Below, piece after piece: positions 16,641 to 26,044 of a DNA stretch of 43,320 nucleotides (the stretch's first letter is position 1; each line of letters begins with the position of its first letter). The stretch is from Deltaproteobacteria bacterium (GTDB lineage Bacteria > Desulfobacterota > Dissulfuribacteria > Dissulfuribacterales > QOAL01). The stretch lies in contig WGBG01000189.1 of the NCBI GenBank assembly GCA_015494395.1, forward strand, positions 1 to 43,320. The letters run 5' to 3'. The position numbers were made by a program, and so were the translations under genes. The notes under the pieces are model-generated. The model saw only the letters and a program-made list of their open reading frames with translations, ran no database searches and was not told where the DNA came from.

Positions 16641-18566
16641 ATGAGTAATCTGCTCGATACAATAAATTCACCGCAGGACATAAAAGACTTTAATCTTAAT
16701 GAACTTAACCAGCTTGCTTCGGAAATCCGCGAGCGCATTGTCACAACAGTTGCAAAGAGCGGGGGGCACCTTGCCCCAAGCCTTGGTGTAGTCGAGCTTA
16801 CCATTGCCCTGCACTACATTTTCGACACCCCCAAGGACAAAATTGTCTGGGATGTTGGACATCAATCCTATGCACACAAACTCCTCACCGGACGCAGGGA
16901 ACAATTTCATACCCTGCGCCAGCAGGATGGAATAAGCGGATTTCCAAAGATACAGGAAAGCGTGCATGATGCCCTTGATACAGGGCACAGCAGTACCTCA
17001 ATCTCGGCTGCCCTTGGCATGACAACCGCCATGGACATTGAGAAAAAAGAAGGCAAGGTAATTGCCGTAATTGGAGACGGTTCAATGACTGCCGGCCTTG
17101 CATTTGAAGGCCTGAACAATGCAGGAAGCCTCAGAAAAGACCTTATTGTCATCCTGAATGACAATGAGATGTCAATTTCACCCAATGTCGGCGCCCTCTC
17201 CTCTTTTTTAAGCAGAAAGCTCACCAGCAAGTTTGCCACCAAACTCAAAAAAGAGGTTGAGACATTTCTTAAAAAATCCGACATTGGAGAAAATATATGG
17301 GCAGCCATGAAGAAAGGGGAAGACTCTCTGAAGAGTCTTTTTACCCCGGGCATGCTCTTTGAAGCACTGCAGTTTGAATATGTCGGCCCAATTCCCGGGC
17401 ATCAAATTGATGCACTGATTGAAACAATCTCAAATGTACAGAACATCCCCGGCCCTATCCTTGTGCATGTACTGACCAAAAAGGGCAAGGGATATGAACC
17501 GGCTGAAAAAAATCCGTCCAAATTCCACGGGCTCGGACCATTTGATATTGAAACCGGAGCACCAATCAAGCCTGCCAAGCCCAAGGCCCCGTCATACACT
17601 GAGATATTCAGCCAGACCATAACGCGCATTGCCGCAGACAACCCCAAACTTGTGGCCATAACAGCAGCAATGCCGTCAGGAACAGGCCTTGATAAATTTC
17701 ACAAGGAGTATCCGGACCGGTTCTTTGACGTAGGCATAGCTGAGCAGCACGCAGTAACCTTCGCAGCAGGCATGGCACTTGAGGGGTTGAAGCCGGTTGT
17801 GGCAATCTACTCCACATTTCTGCAGCGGGCTTATGACCAGATCATCCACGATGTCTGCCTGACCAACCAGCCAGTCTTCTTTGCCATAGACAGGGGCGGG
17901 CTTGTTGGAGATGATGGCCCCACACATCATGGTGTGTTTGACCTGTCGTTTCTACGTAATGTCCCCAATATGGTGGTGATGAGCCCCAAAGATGAAAATG
18001 AGCTGCAACACATGATATATACGGGTATTCAGCATAATGGCCCTGCTGCAGTCCGCTATCCCAGGGGGACAGGTGTGGGAGTAAGCCTTGACTGGCAGTA
18101 CAGGGAGATTCCAATAGGCAAGGCAGAGCTCCTTCAGGAGGGTACTGACCTGGCAATCCTGGCAGTTGGGCAGCATGTACAGACTGCACTTGAGGCAGCA
18201 AAACTCCTGGAAAAGGAGCATGGCACAAGCGTAGCAGTTGTAAATGCCCGTTTTGTAAAACCTCTTGATACGGATATGGTGACTGACCTTGCCCGAAAGA
18301 CCGGTCGCATCATAACGGTTGAGGAAAATGCCCTTGCCGGAGGCTTTGGCTCTGCGGTTCTGGAATGTCTTGCAGATGATGGAATCACCGGAGTTCGCGT
18401 TAAACGTGTGGGGCTGCCGGACAGGTTCATTGAGCAGGGCTCACAGGATAAGCTGAGAAAAGATGTAGGCCTTGATGCCCGATCTGTTTTTGAAACCGGT
18501 ACGGAAATGTTACAGGCAAAAGAGAGCCAGCCATCACTGACAGAGGTCAGGAGCCTGCACGCCTGA
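16641..18566 (+). CDS. dxs: 1-deoxy-D-xylulose-5-phosphate synthase
   Basis: A 641-residue thiamine-diphosphate enzyme that condenses pyruvate and glyceraldehyde 3-phosphate in the first step of the MEP isoprenoid pathway. Visible motifs include [15 protein letters not shown] near the N-terminus, the ThDP site [16 protein letters not shown] (about 150-165), and [15 protein letters not shown]-like [16 protein letters not shown] (about 368-384). A transketolase C-terminal domain starts near 490. Length is normal. AAGGAG lies upstream of the ATG. It works with IspA just upstream, although mobile elements now lie between them. The next gene starts 21 bp after its stop and is probably co-transcribed. 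Confidence 0.96.
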   Translation: MSNLLDTINSPQDIKDFNLNELNQLASEIRERIVTTVAKSGGHLAPSLGVVELTIALHYIFDTPKDKIVWDVGHQSYAHKLLTGRREQFHTLRQQDGISGFPKIQESVHDALDTGHSSTSISAALGMTTAMDIEKKEGKVIAVIGDGSMTAGLAFEGLNNAGSLRKDLIVILNDNEMSISPNVGALSSFLSRKLTSKFATKLKKEVETFLKKSDIGENIWAAMKKGEDSLKSLFTPGMLFEALQFEYVGPIPGHQIDALIETISNVQNIPGPILVHVLTKKGKGYEPAEKNPSKFHGLGPFDIETGAPIKPAKPKAPSYTEIFSQTITRIAADNPKLVAITAAMPSGTGLDKFHKEYPDRFFDVGIAEQHAVTFAAGMALEGLKPVVAIYSTFLQRAYDQIIHDVCLTNQPVFFAIDRGGLVGDDGPTHHGVFDLSFLRNVPNMVVMSPKDENELQHMIYTGIQHNGPAAVRYPRGTGVGVSLDWQYREIPIGKAELLQEGTDLAILAVGQHVQTALEAAKLLEKEHGTSVAVVNARFVKPLDTDMVTDLARKTGRIITVEENALAGGFGSAVLECLADDGITGVRVKRVGLPDRFIEQGSQDKLRKDVGLDARSVFETGTEMLQAKESQPSLTEVRSLHA

Positions 18567-18587
18567 TCCGGCTTAAAAGATTACGCC

Positions 18588-19520
18588 GTGAAATACCCTG
18601 AACTTCCACCGGGCGCCCCCGATTCCGAATCATGGAAAAGGGGGCTTGACCTTCTAACACACCCTGCCTGGCCTCTGTGCAACATGGCACTGCTGCTTTA
18701 CCTTACAGGTCCCTACAAGAGGCTTGAGGAGCTGCTGCCAGACATGCCGGACGAGCTTGAAGTTGCGTCAATAACTTACCACACGCCCGCCAAAATATTG
18801 ACAAACTTCCTGAAATTTCTTAAAATTTTTGAAACAATCAAACATCCTGAGCTTCAGGATAACAAAGAAAAAAATTTATTTTCAAACTCAAAAGGGAATA
18901 AAAATAATGCTCTGGCTGATATCACTGTTATGACCAATAGTGAAGAGGCTGACCCGTTTGATGCTGCCACTGCCAGGGTAAAACACAATGTTATAGATAC
19001 AGAACTTGAGTCCATAAACTCGTTTCTATGCGCCCCGTGCAAATGTACTCTCTGCTGCACAGGGCCATCAAAAAATGCTGTACAGGATTTTTTTGAAATC
19101 CCCCTTTCTTCTGAGGAAGCAACATTGTTCAAGCTCCCTGTCCATGACAGTGATGAATCAAAAAAAACTGATGCATATGCGGAAAATTCGCTAAAAATTA
19201 ACGGTAAGCCCTTTTATTCACTGCCTCCCGCCCTTTATCACTGGAAAAACGGATGGAGCATGATTCTGACCAGGGAAAGCTCATGCCCCGCACTTTCTTC
19301 CCAAGGAGCATGTACCATTTACAGCTCACGTCCCAGGGTCTGCCGCAAACCCCAAGTCTTTGCAGCAATACTTGAACACCAGCAGGCAGACACATACACA
19401 TTCAAAAATAGCCTGGTTGCCGTATGGGACTGCCCCTATGTCAGGGAACTGAAACAACTGATCACAGACTACGCTGCCCATAACGAGACCGATATTATCT
19501 TCAGGGAAAACAAGAGCTGA
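18588..19520 (+). CDS. YkgJ-family cysteine-cluster protein
   Basis: A 310-residue protein with a GTG start, 21 bp after dxs. Its core is the YkgJ/CxxCxxCC-type cluster CAPCKCTLCCTG (about 145-156), followed by SSCPALSSQGACTIYSSRPRVCR (about 228-250, described as C...C...C) that completes the metal-binding set. Such domains are thought to bind Zn or Fe-S. The roughly 140-residue N-terminal part has no recognised motif. No ribosome binding site is obvious before the GTG, so the true start could be further in, but the frame is open and follows dxs closely. The function is unknown. Confidence 0.75.
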   Translation: MKYPELPPGAPDSESWKRGLDLLTHPAWPLCNMALLLYLTGPYKRLEELLPDMPDELEVASITYHTPAKILTNFLKFLKIFETIKHPELQDNKEKNLFSNSKGNKNNALADITVMTNSEEADPFDAATARVKHNVIDTELESINSFLCAPCKCTLCCTGPSKNAVQDFFEIPLSSEEATLFKLPVHDSDESKKTDAYAENSLKINGKPFYSLPPALYHWKNGWSMILTRESSCPALSSQGACTIYSSRPRVCRKPQVFAAILEHQQADTYTFKNSLVAVWDCPYVRELKQLITDYAAHNETDIIFRENKS

Positions 19521-19615
19521 ATCCGCCCTTCCACACCACTCCCCCAATTTTACAACCTTCATAACATTAGCTGGCATACAGTTTGCATTTAATAGAGCAT
19601 AACAGGAAAGATATT

Positions 19616-19735
19616 ATGAAGTGCTTAAAGAATCCCCGCAGACCCACAGAACCTGCAATATGCAACAACTGCAGACGTCAGTGTGAAAAGGCGGGGAAAA
19701 GAAAAAAGACTTTAAGATTTAGAAAACGTAAATAG
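19616..19735 (+). CDS. Small basic four-cysteine protein (39 aa)
   Basis: A 39-codon frame with ATG, preceded by AGGAAAG 5 nt upstream and ending in TAG. The product carries C3, C16, C19 and C23 (AICNNCRRQCEKAG), a spacing that could bind one Zn or an Fe-S centre, and a very basic tail (KRKKTLRFRKRK). A good intrinsic terminator on the same strand follows about 95 bp later, which supports an independent short transcript. I do not recognise the family. It might be a small nucleic-acid-binding protein (inference from the charge and Cys pattern). Confidence 0.5.
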   Translation: MKCLKNPRRPTEPAICNNCRRQCEKAGKRKKTLRFRKRK

Positions 19736-19828
19736 AGCTGCCATTGCCACAGCTTCAAGTACAGATGCCATAATTTGTCCAACATACGACCTTGTATGTT
19801 AACATCTCTCCTCCTTCTCCTCCTCCAA

Positions 19829-19863
19829 TAAGCGCAGGGCGTTCGTCCTGCGCTTATTTTTTT
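19829..19863 (+). terminator. Intrinsic terminator
   Basis: Perfect 10-bp stem TAAGCGCAGG / CCTGCGCTTA with an 8-nt loop, followed by seven T residues. It ends the transcript carrying the small four-Cys gene, or a longer dxs-ykgJ transcript. The sequence just before it is CT-rich, and a small ACATAC/GTATGT hairpin lies upstream. Confidence 0.85.
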
Positions 19864-19913
19864 GAAATTTGACTGATGCATTTCCATTCCACAAGATTTG
19901 CTGGTAGGGGCAC

Positions 19914-19947
19914 TAAAAAGGCTTCCAACCCGTAGGGCTGGAAGCCT
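19914..19947 (-). terminator. Intrinsic terminator of the chemoreceptor gene
   Basis: On the minus strand the stem AGGCTTCCA / TGGAAGCCT with a GC-rich loop is followed directly by TTTTT. It lies 66 bp after the stop codon of the methyl-accepting chemotaxis protein gene. Confidence 0.85.
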
Positions 19948-20012
19948 AACATCAGCTATTTTCCCAAGCACTCAAACCATCTGGTGTCTTGGAAGTACGC
20001 CTGACATACAAT

Positions 20013-22343
20013 TTATACGATGGAGTAGGAATTTACATTGCACTCCATCTGTCGTGCATCCATGATATATCCCACCATCTCCTGGAATTTTGTGTGAATC
20101 TTCTCCTTGAATATTTCCTCCAGTTCATCCCGTGTCTTACCTGCACGTACCGCGCTCTCGAGGTCATGCAGGCCCTCATGCAACTGGGTGTGTACTGAAT
20201 GGATGGTTGATATCAGCTGGGGATTACTGCTGCAATGTTCCATGGCATTCTTAATCCAGTACCCAAGCAAACAACGGTCAGGATTGTGCTCTACATCAGG
20301 AACCTGATTCATGTAAACTGCAGATTTCACCTGTTCATACCAGGCAAAATGGGCAAGCACGCCCCCCATCACCTGAACCTTGGAACTGCTAAACTGCATA
20401 GCCTGGCGAAGCGCTTCATCATTCACAGAATAGAAGTTCGCAACTTCCAAGGCTTGGACGGCATTATCACTAACACTGGCCTGCACCTTTTCCACAATGC
20501 CAGATACAGCAGCGAAGTCGCTGGCTTGGGCAGCAAGGTCCTCTGCCTGTTTTTCAAGGTCAGCGACCTGTGAAGCACTACTTGCCACACTGTCATTGAT
20601 TTCCGCAACAGTTGCCGTCTGTTCTTCTGCAGCGCTGGCAATGGTATTTGCAAGATCATTTACCCTGGCAACAATTCTGGTAATATCCTCAACAGATTTC
20701 ACTGCACCTGCTGTTTCTGACTGCAGGGATGAAATCATTGAAGAGATCTCTTCTGTGGCCTGGGCTGTCTGCTTGGCAAGCTCCTTAACTTCATTTGCAA
20801 CCACGGCAAATCCCTTGCCAGCCTCACCTGCCCTGGCGGCCTCAATGGTAGCATTAAGGGCAAGCAGATTGGTCTGGGCAGCTATGGACGAAATCACCTC
20901 CACAATTCCGCCAATCTTTTCTGAATCATGGCCAAGCCGTTCAATGGCTGCGTTGGCTACAGACGCCTTTTCCTGTGCCTCGTTGGTGGCCTGGGCAGTC
21001 TCTGCAACACTCTGGGCTATCTCATTTGTGGCAACATTCAGTTCATTTACAGATGCAGCCACGCTACTCAACGTGCCGGCTGCCATAGTAGAGGATTCAG
21101 CTACCCTGGCCGCAGCACCGTCAATTTCAGTGGAACCGTCAGTAATAATCTCAACAGCGCTTTTAAGCTCCTGTGTGTTACGCTCAAGCCCTGATGCCTG
21201 TGCCTTAATAACATTTATCAGATTACCTGTAGCATAGACAACATTATTACCCATACTTGCAAGCTTCCTGATCTCCGTTGCTCCTTCGAGTTTAAGTGGC
21301 TGCTCAAGCTGCCCTTGGGTCACAGGCTCCATGACTTCAAGTATATTATCAATGGGTTTTTTCACCACCCTACGTATTCCAACTACACTAAACAGCACTG
21401 CAAAGAGCATTACTCCACCAAGGATTACAGCGGTTTTGATATTCTCCTTTCTTATCATTGCGTTCAGTGCACTTACATCATTAAAACGAACATAAATACC
21501 TGTGGGTCTACCCTGGTAATCAGGTATGGCTACTGCCGTTACAATCATATTGGGAAGATCCAGTTCTGCAATACCGTTTTTCACTGCCCTGTTTAAAAAC
21601 TCTGGGGTAACAATGCCTGCATCAACTGCTTCTGGCCTTTTTGACAGAATTGTGTAATTACCAATGGTTTCGACACGGGATGCAGCAGCAGTGGCTTCAA
21701 CTCTTGGGATACCAAAAATCTGGTTCATCTCTCCGTTAGCCCTGGATAGTACCTTTGCTACAGTAGATAGACTTGTGGCCACCTCAACACTTCCCACCGG
21801 TTTGGAACTGTTCCAGAAAATGGGAACTACCCCCCTGATAGCAAGCCCAACCCTTCCTGCCTCAATACCGAGAACGGGTTTTCCTGTAGTCAGCACTTCA
21901 ACCACTGTCTTTCGAAAAGATGATATATCATCTCCATTTTTTCGTGGCTTCCATACCCGCAAAAAGGAAACACCAGGCGGCAGATGGAAATGGACTTTTA
22001 TCTTTGCATCAAGCCGACTGTTTACTGCATCAATCATTGGTTTCACAGAATCAAGCAGACGTTCCCTATTATGAAGGGCCACACTTTCCTTTACCACCTC
22101 CATATTGGCAAACAACTCGGCCATGTTAACATTATTCTGGGCTATTCGGTTTACTTCCTCTATCAGAGCCTTACTGCCTGAAAGCGCCCGTTGGCGAATC
22201 TCATCCTTTCTGGTCTCTTCCGTTACCTTTATGTTCCAAACCTGAAGCACAGCAAGCAAGGCAACAAGAGATGTGACGCCCAGTATAATTCTGCCTGAAA
22301 GAGACAGGTTGGACAGCAAATCGCCCATCTTAAATAACCGCAT
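20013..22343 (-). CDS. Methyl-accepting chemotaxis protein with CZB domain
   Basis: A 776-residue transmembrane chemoreceptor. Transmembrane helix 1 (about 18-38) is followed by a periplasmic Cache-like sensor of about 260 residues, transmembrane helix 2 (about 310-330), and HAMP. The cytoplasmic signalling hairpin includes the conserved tip [20 protein letters not shown]. At the C-terminus (about 675-750) is a CZB zinc-binding domain with HFAWYEQ, CLLGYWI and [12 protein letters not shown] domains sense zinc or hypochlorite in characterised receptors. The start at 22343 has GGAGG 7 nt upstream; an open extension of 25 codons upstream is disfavoured. It is monocistronic, with its own terminator and no che genes nearby. 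Confidence 0.92.
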   Translation of the reverse strand: MRLFKMGDLLSNLSLSGRIILGVTSLVALLAVLQVWNIKVTEETRKDEIRQRALSGSKALIEEVNRIAQNNVNMAELFANMEVVKESVALHNRERLLDSVKPMIDAVNSRLDAKIKVHFHLPPGVSFLRVWKPRKNGDDISSFRKTVVEVLTTGKPVLGIEAGRVGLAIRGVVPIFWNSSKPVGSVEVATSLSTVAKVLSRANGEMNQIFGIPRVEATAAASRVETIGNYTILSKRPEAVDAGIVTPEFLNRAVKNGIAELDLPNMIVTAVAIPDYQGRPTGIYVRFNDVSALNAMIRKENIKTAVILGGVMLFAVLFSVVGIRRVVKKPIDNILEVMEPVTQGQLEQPLKLEGATEIRKLASMGNNVVYATGNLINVIKAQASGLERNTQELKSAVEIITDGSTEIDGAAARVAESSTMAAGTLSSVAASVNELNVATNEIAQSVAETAQATNEAQEKASVANAAIERLGHDSEKIGGIVEVISSIAAQTNLLALNATIEAARAGEAGKGFAVVANEVKELAKQTAQATEEISSMISSLQSETAGAVKSVEDITRIVARVNDLANTIASAAEEQTATVAEINDSVASSASQVADLEKQAEDLAAQASDFAAVSGIVEKVQASVSDNAVQALEVANFYSVNDEALRQAMQFSSSKVQVMGGVLAHFAWYEQVKSAVYMNQVPDVEHNPDRCLLGYWIKNAMEHCSSNPQLISTIHSVHTQLHEGLHDLESAVRAGKTRDELEEIFKEKIHTKFQEMVGYIMDARQMECNVNSYSIV

Positions 22344-22628
22344 GACATTACCTCCATATAAATTTGGTCTCTTATGAGCCCACTCATGAAAGGGGGATAA
22401 GCAGAAGGAGAAACACAACTTGTGTCATCATAACCTATTAATTTTACAGCATAAATTTATTAATATGTCGTCAAAACATAAGAATACCAGTGTCTCATAT
22501 CCAAATGGCAACTCAGAAACCCACAGACCATACAAACCATTATCCACTTAACAGACTTATCGGGAAGGGTGTTTGAATTCTAAAATCAATCTTGCGTATC
22601 GATCTTACAGTGCTTATTGGTAAGTCCA
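22344..22628. other. Intergenic stretch, nothing recognised
   Basis: Between the chemoreceptor start and the terminator of the next minus-strand gene. The sequence is AT-rich and presumably holds the chemoreceptor promoter, but I see no repeat-family member, RNA gene or convincing small frame. Confidence 0.5.
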
Positions 22629-22665
22629 CAAAAAAGCCGGACTCGGTAATGAGCCCGGCCTTTTT
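22629..22665 (-). terminator. Intrinsic terminator of the PEP-CTERM-like gene
   Basis: On the minus strand GGCCGGGCTC pairs with GAGTCCGGC (one bulge) and is followed by six T residues. It starts immediately after the stop codon of the upstream gene. Confidence 0.8.
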
Positions 22666-23441
22666 CAAGCTTCATGGTCTAAATCTTCTTGAATACTCTT
22701 CTTATTGAATACTATCCTGAATGCTGCAAGACAGATCAAACCGCCTCCAAGAAGAAATAAGGCTGACGGAACAGGAACGGGCTTAACATCCACCATTGCA
22801 TAAAGCCCTTCACCGCTTTGCGAGACCAGCACACCCGCGCCGGTTATGGAGCTTCCGTTGTTTTGATAAAGCTCTGTAACATTGGCAAACAGCGGGCTGT
22901 CACTTGCGCTTACATCTATATTCCCATGAATATCGTTGTATCTTGGCACAAACTCCAGGCCAAAATCCTCTAGGAAGGCATTCCATGCCTGTGCCTCCCG
23001 CTCAGCCCCTCCAAATCGTGTCCCTCCGGCAATATATACGCTGCCGCCATGATGAACGTAATCCTTGAGCACATCTATTTCATCAGAGTTCAGGTAGTGT
23101 GCCGCAAAGAAGAGCCCATTGAACTGCCCTATATTTTCAGTTGTAAACCCAAAGCCTGTCCCTGCAGAATAGGTGTACCCAAGGGAGTTCATGGTCTGAC
23201 CAAGGCGAACGCCCTGATAACAGAAAAAATCTGAATAAGCATGGAATGACCCGCTACCCTCCGGGGCAAATAGGTGAGCTATATTACGGACAAAATACTC
23301 GGTATCTTCCCGTGCCTTGGTAAAGCCGGTATCAGAAAGTGTCCATTCATCATTTGCCACCACAATAATACCGGCATAAAGATTTGAAACCGGAAGACAT
23401 AAACTGAAAATTACAAAGAGACCAAAAACAAACTTTTTCAT
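22665..23441 (-). CDS. Exported protein with PEP-CTERM-like C-terminal anchor
   Basis: A 258-residue protein with a signal peptide (MKKFVFGLFVIFSLCLPVSNLYA) and a C-terminal VPVPSALFLLGGGLICLAAF helix followed by basic residues (about 225-250). This is the layout of PEP-CTERM/VPxxx sorting signals recognised by an exosortase. The middle part, with FNGLFFAAHYLNSDEIDVLKD and HHGGSVYIAGGTRF, resembles the glutamine-amidotransferase-like fold found in surface proteins but lacks a nucleophile Cys in the usual elbow. It is likely surface- or exopolysaccharide-associated (inference). GGGGGA precedes the ATG. Monocistronic with its own terminator. Confidence 0.72.
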   Translation of the reverse strand: MKKFVFGLFVIFSLCLPVSNLYAGIIVVANDEWTLSDTGFTKAREDTEYFVRNIAHLFAPEGSGSFHAYSDFFCYQGVRLGQTMNSLGYTYSAGTGFGFTTENIGQFNGLFFAAHYLNSDEIDVLKDYVHHGGSVYIAGGTRFGGAEREAQAWNAFLEDFGLEFVPRYNDIHGNIDVSASDSPLFANVTELYQNNGSSITGAGVLVSQSGEGLYAMVDVKPVPVPSALFLLGGGLICLAAFRIVFNKKSIQEDLDHEA

Positions 23442-23633
23442 AACTTTTCCCCCTGAGTGATAAATACAGAAAATCTGAAATATCAGTCTTCAGGACATTT
23501 TCAACTTTCAGTATTATTATTCGGAATGGGGGAAAGAATTCTTTAATGAGATGTATGCCTTCAGGGAACCTTCCTCTCAACTATGAGACAAAAAAATCCT
23601 GTAAAATCATTAAATAACAAACAAAATCGTTTT

Positions 23634-23850
23634 GTAACTGTTCAGTGTTTTAACACCAGGGAGGGTTGGTAAATGGTTTTGATTTTTCGTTACGGTGAAT
23701 AATGTATTGTTTTATTTGGCTGGCTTCTCCAAAATCGCTAAACTCGCTCGTAACTCCCCCAGCCAGACGGCATTTTATGGCTGCGCTTCGCCCAAAAAAC
23801 TACAAAATTATTCATAGTCGCTCCAAAACAAGACCATGTGCCACACTGAT
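23634..23850 (-). mobile_element. MITE family A copy 6, degenerate
   Basis: Starts with a good terminus GTAACTGTTCAGTG and retains recognisable family A blocks (AACTCGCTCGTAACTC, ATGGCTGCGCTTCGCC, CTCCAAAACAAGACCAT), but has many substitutions and loses its other terminus after CACACTGA. No target duplication was found. Together with the adjacent B remnant it fills the gap between the PEP-CTERM-like and fumarase genes. The rest of 23442-23633 shows nothing recognisable. Confidence 0.78.
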
Positions 23851-23869
23851 TTTTTTGCGAAGTATATAC

Positions 23870-23898
23870 AGGCAAATCCGACAATAGCTCGGTCCAGG
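23870..23898 (-). mobile_element. Family B terminal remnant
   Basis: About 29 bp matching the end of family B (GCAAATCCGACAAT...CCAGG). It ends at the base before the fumarase stop codon. The rest of the element is lost. Confidence 0.6.
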
Positions 23899-25347
23899 TC
23901 AAACTTTTTTCTGCCCATACAGATCGTTGCCATTGATATCATTTATCATTACAGCAGGAAAATCCTCTACCTCCATACAGTAGAGTGCCTCTGGACCCAG
24001 TTCAGGAAATGCGGCAACACTGCATTTTTTTATGCACCGGGAAAGATAGGCCCCGGCACCACCAATTGTGGCAAAATAGACAGCCTTGTGTTCCTTGAGT
24101 GACTTTCGCACTGTCTCTGAACGCTTTCCCTTGCCAATCAATGCGCACACCCCCTGTTCAAGTATCCTGGGTGTATAGGCATCCATGCGGTAACTAGTGG
24201 TGGGGCCGGCAGAGCCTATGGCCAAGCCCGGAGGTGCAGGTGAAGGACCTACATAATAGATCAGCTCGTCAGAAAGATTAACCGGGAGCTCCTCTCCGGC
24301 ATCAAGCATCTCCACAAGCCTCCTGTGAGTCTGATCCCTTCCGGTGTACATCCTTCCTGTTAGAAGTACCCACTGGCCTGACCTGAGACTTGAGACCCTG
24401 TCCCTTGACAGGGGCAGTTTAAGCCTTTCAGGGACAAAGGGCATTGCCGACTTTTTACTTTCCGCAATTTCTTCACCGACAACTATATTTTCTAAATTCC
24501 ACTGACCATCAATGAAAACTGCCTTTGCATACCGGGCAGCATGGCACTGCACATTAACAGCAACCGGCAGGCTTGCAATATGACAGGGGCTGACCTCCGC
24601 ATGCACGGCAAGGGTGGTTGTCCTGCCACCAAGCCCCATTGGCCCAATGCCTGTTTCTGACAATTGACGCTCAACCTCCTCTTCAATAGCGGCTACGTCT
24701 GCACGCTGGTGCCTGGTACCGGCACTCCTTAAAAGGGCCTTTTTGGAGATATATGCAGCACGTTCCATTGTCCCGCCAATACCCACACCGATAATCCCTG
24801 GGGGACAGGGATTTGGCCCTGCCAAACGCACCTGTTCCACCACTGCGCCTATTATCCCCTCCACACCGGCAGATGGGGGCATCATCCTTATTCCTGACAT
24901 GTTTTCACTTCCACAGCCTTTAGGAAGCACAGAAAGCCGAAGCCCCTGACCTGCAAAGTGTTCTATGTGCACCACAGGAGGCGTATTATTTCCGGAATTC
25001 TGCCTGGTTAAAGGATCACAGACAGATGCACGCAAAAGCCCTTCTCCGGTACCCTGTGCAATACCCTTTGTCACTGCATCATGAATGTCACCCTGGATGA
25101 ATATGTCCCGCCCGATTTCAACAAACAATACGTCAATACCCGTATCCTGACACACGGGAAGCCCGGTCCGGGCGGCTATGCCTGCATTTTCAAGCAGAAT
25201 ATCAAGCACAAAACAGGCTGTATCAGATGTTTCCACAGCCCTGGCCCTTTTAATAATGTTAATCAGATCAGGGGGAAGGTAACGGTTCGCCTGGACCACA
25301 AGACGACTTACCACAGGGACGATATCTTCTTCTCTTACAGTGTACAT
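23899..25347 (-). CDS. fumA: Class I fumarate hydratase, [4Fe-4S], fused alpha-beta
   Basis: A 482-residue iron-sulfur hydro-lyase interconverting fumarate and malate. The alpha part (about 1-285) contains the cluster Cys candidates C66 (GLPVCQDTG), C145 (LPKGCGSEN) and C181 (NPCPPGIIGVGIGG). The beta part (about 300-482) contains ELIYYVGPSPAPPG, SAGPTTSYRMD and TIGGAGAYLS. Both halves are in one chain, shorter than E. coli FumA and similar to fused two-subunit fumarases of anaerobes. A related tartrate dehydratase is the main alternative. It is monocistronic, with a B remnant touching its stop and another just upstream of its start. Confidence 0.88.
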   Translation of the reverse strand: MYTVREEDIVPVVSRLVVQANRYLPPDLINIIKRARAVETSDTACFVLDILLENAGIAARTGLPVCQDTGIDVLFVEIGRDIFIQGDIHDAVTKGIAQGTGEGLLRASVCDPLTRQNSGNNTPPVVHIEHFAGQGLRLSVLPKGCGSENMSGIRMMPPSAGVEGIIGAVVEQVRLAGPNPCPPGIIGVGIGGTMERAAYISKKALLRSAGTRHQRADVAAIEEEVERQLSETGIGPMGLGGRTTTLAVHAEVSPCHIASLPVAVNVQCHAARYAKAVFIDGQWNLENIVVGEEIAESKKSAMPFVPERLKLPLSRDRVSSLRSGQWVLLTGRMYTGRDQTHRRLVEMLDAGEELPVNLSDELIYYVGPSPAPPGLAIGSAGPTTSYRMDAYTPRILEQGVCALIGKGKRSETVRKSLKEHKAVYFATIGGAGAYLSRCIKKCSVAAFPELGPEALYCMEVEDFPAVMINDINGNDLYGQKKV

Positions 25348-25364
25348 AATGTGACTCGGTATTA

Positions 25365-25445
25365 CCTATTGTACGATTGTCGAATTTGCTGCATATACAC
25401 GCAAATCGGACAAAATCACTCACCAAATTTCTGAAACGCTGACAG
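25365..25445 (+). mobile_element. Degenerate short family B element
   Basis: Keeps the CCTATTGTACGATTGTCG start and the CTGAAACGCTGACAGG end of family B, with most of the interior missing and many substitutions. It is therefore an old internally deleted copy. It lies between fumarase and the DsrE-like selenoprotein candidate. Confidence 0.6.
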
Positions 25446-25452
25446 GTCAATA

Positions 25453-25770
25453 TCAAAAACTTATAACCTGATCACTGTTCCGCATAAGCATGTACAGATC
25501 AACGTCATTTGCCCGCCTGTGCATTCCCTCCTCCACTCCGTGAAGGTCAAGGAGCTTTTGTCAGGCCTTTAACACGCCGCGTCCACTGGTAAACTTGCTG
25601 GCAAGCTCCATGATTGGATATCTCTCTGACGAGAGTGCACTGTATCTTACTGCAGGGCCATCAAGGAATATTGTAACCTCATCCATCTCAGAAAGCATAA
25701 GGTTTGCCATGTGGAAGCAGCTACACAGGACTTCCGGATTGCCGGTACACGCAACCAGAACAGCGTTCAT
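25453..25770 (-). CDS. DsrE-like protein, probable selenoprotein with in-frame UGA
   Basis: A 105-residue DsrE/DsrF-like sulfur-relay protein if the TGA at 25561-25563 is read as selenocysteine (residue 70). Residues 1-69 give the alpha/beta start (MNAVLVACTGNPEVL), LMLSEMDEVTIFLDGPAV and SGRGVLKA. After the TGA the same frame continues QKLLDLHGVEEG and ends DLYMLMRNSDQVISF, the usual DsrE-family C-terminus. In Cys members the motif is GxxLACxxCLKL, so the TGA falls exactly on the first conserved Cys. After the UGA a 7-bp stem CCUUCAC/GUGGAGG closes a GGA loop 21 nt downstream, within bacterial SECIS geometry. AGGAG precedes the ATG. Sec machinery is not in the window; the alternative is a pseudogene with a single nonsense change. 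Confidence 0.75.
25528..25544 (-). promoter_or_regulatory. Candidate bacterial SECIS stem-loop
   Basis: In the mRNA, CCUUCAC pairs with GUGGAGG (one U-G wobble) around the triloop GGA. The loop begins 21 nt after the UGA and starts with G, as bacterial SECIS elements require. An outer GCUCC/GGA..GC pairing with internal loops can extend it. A competing weaker stem GCUCC/GGAGU exists. It lies wholly inside the continued reading frame, as bacterial SECIS elements must. Confidence 0.65.
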
Positions 25771-26044
25771 TGGAATAATCTCCTGAAGGAATGACCAGGG
25801 AAAAGTTACAAAGGCACCAACCAACTGACCAAATCAAGTACATCTAATCTATTTGATCAGCAATAGAGGCGTCAAGATGATTTTCCCCGAATTGACCATT
25901 TCAAACAAAAAAATAATTTTATATCATAACGGATATGAAACATATCTGCCAATTGCAGGATTCGGGTATTGGATTATAGTTGAAACCTTCCATAACAATG
26001 AAGCAAATTCTATCTTATAAGTTATCAAAAAAGGATAATGCATC

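Noticed and set aside
25561-25824. Conventional 87-codon protein ending at the TGA
   Set aside because: The upstream 18 codons lack a ribosome binding site, and the stop falls in the middle of a recognisable DsrE domain whose frame continues.
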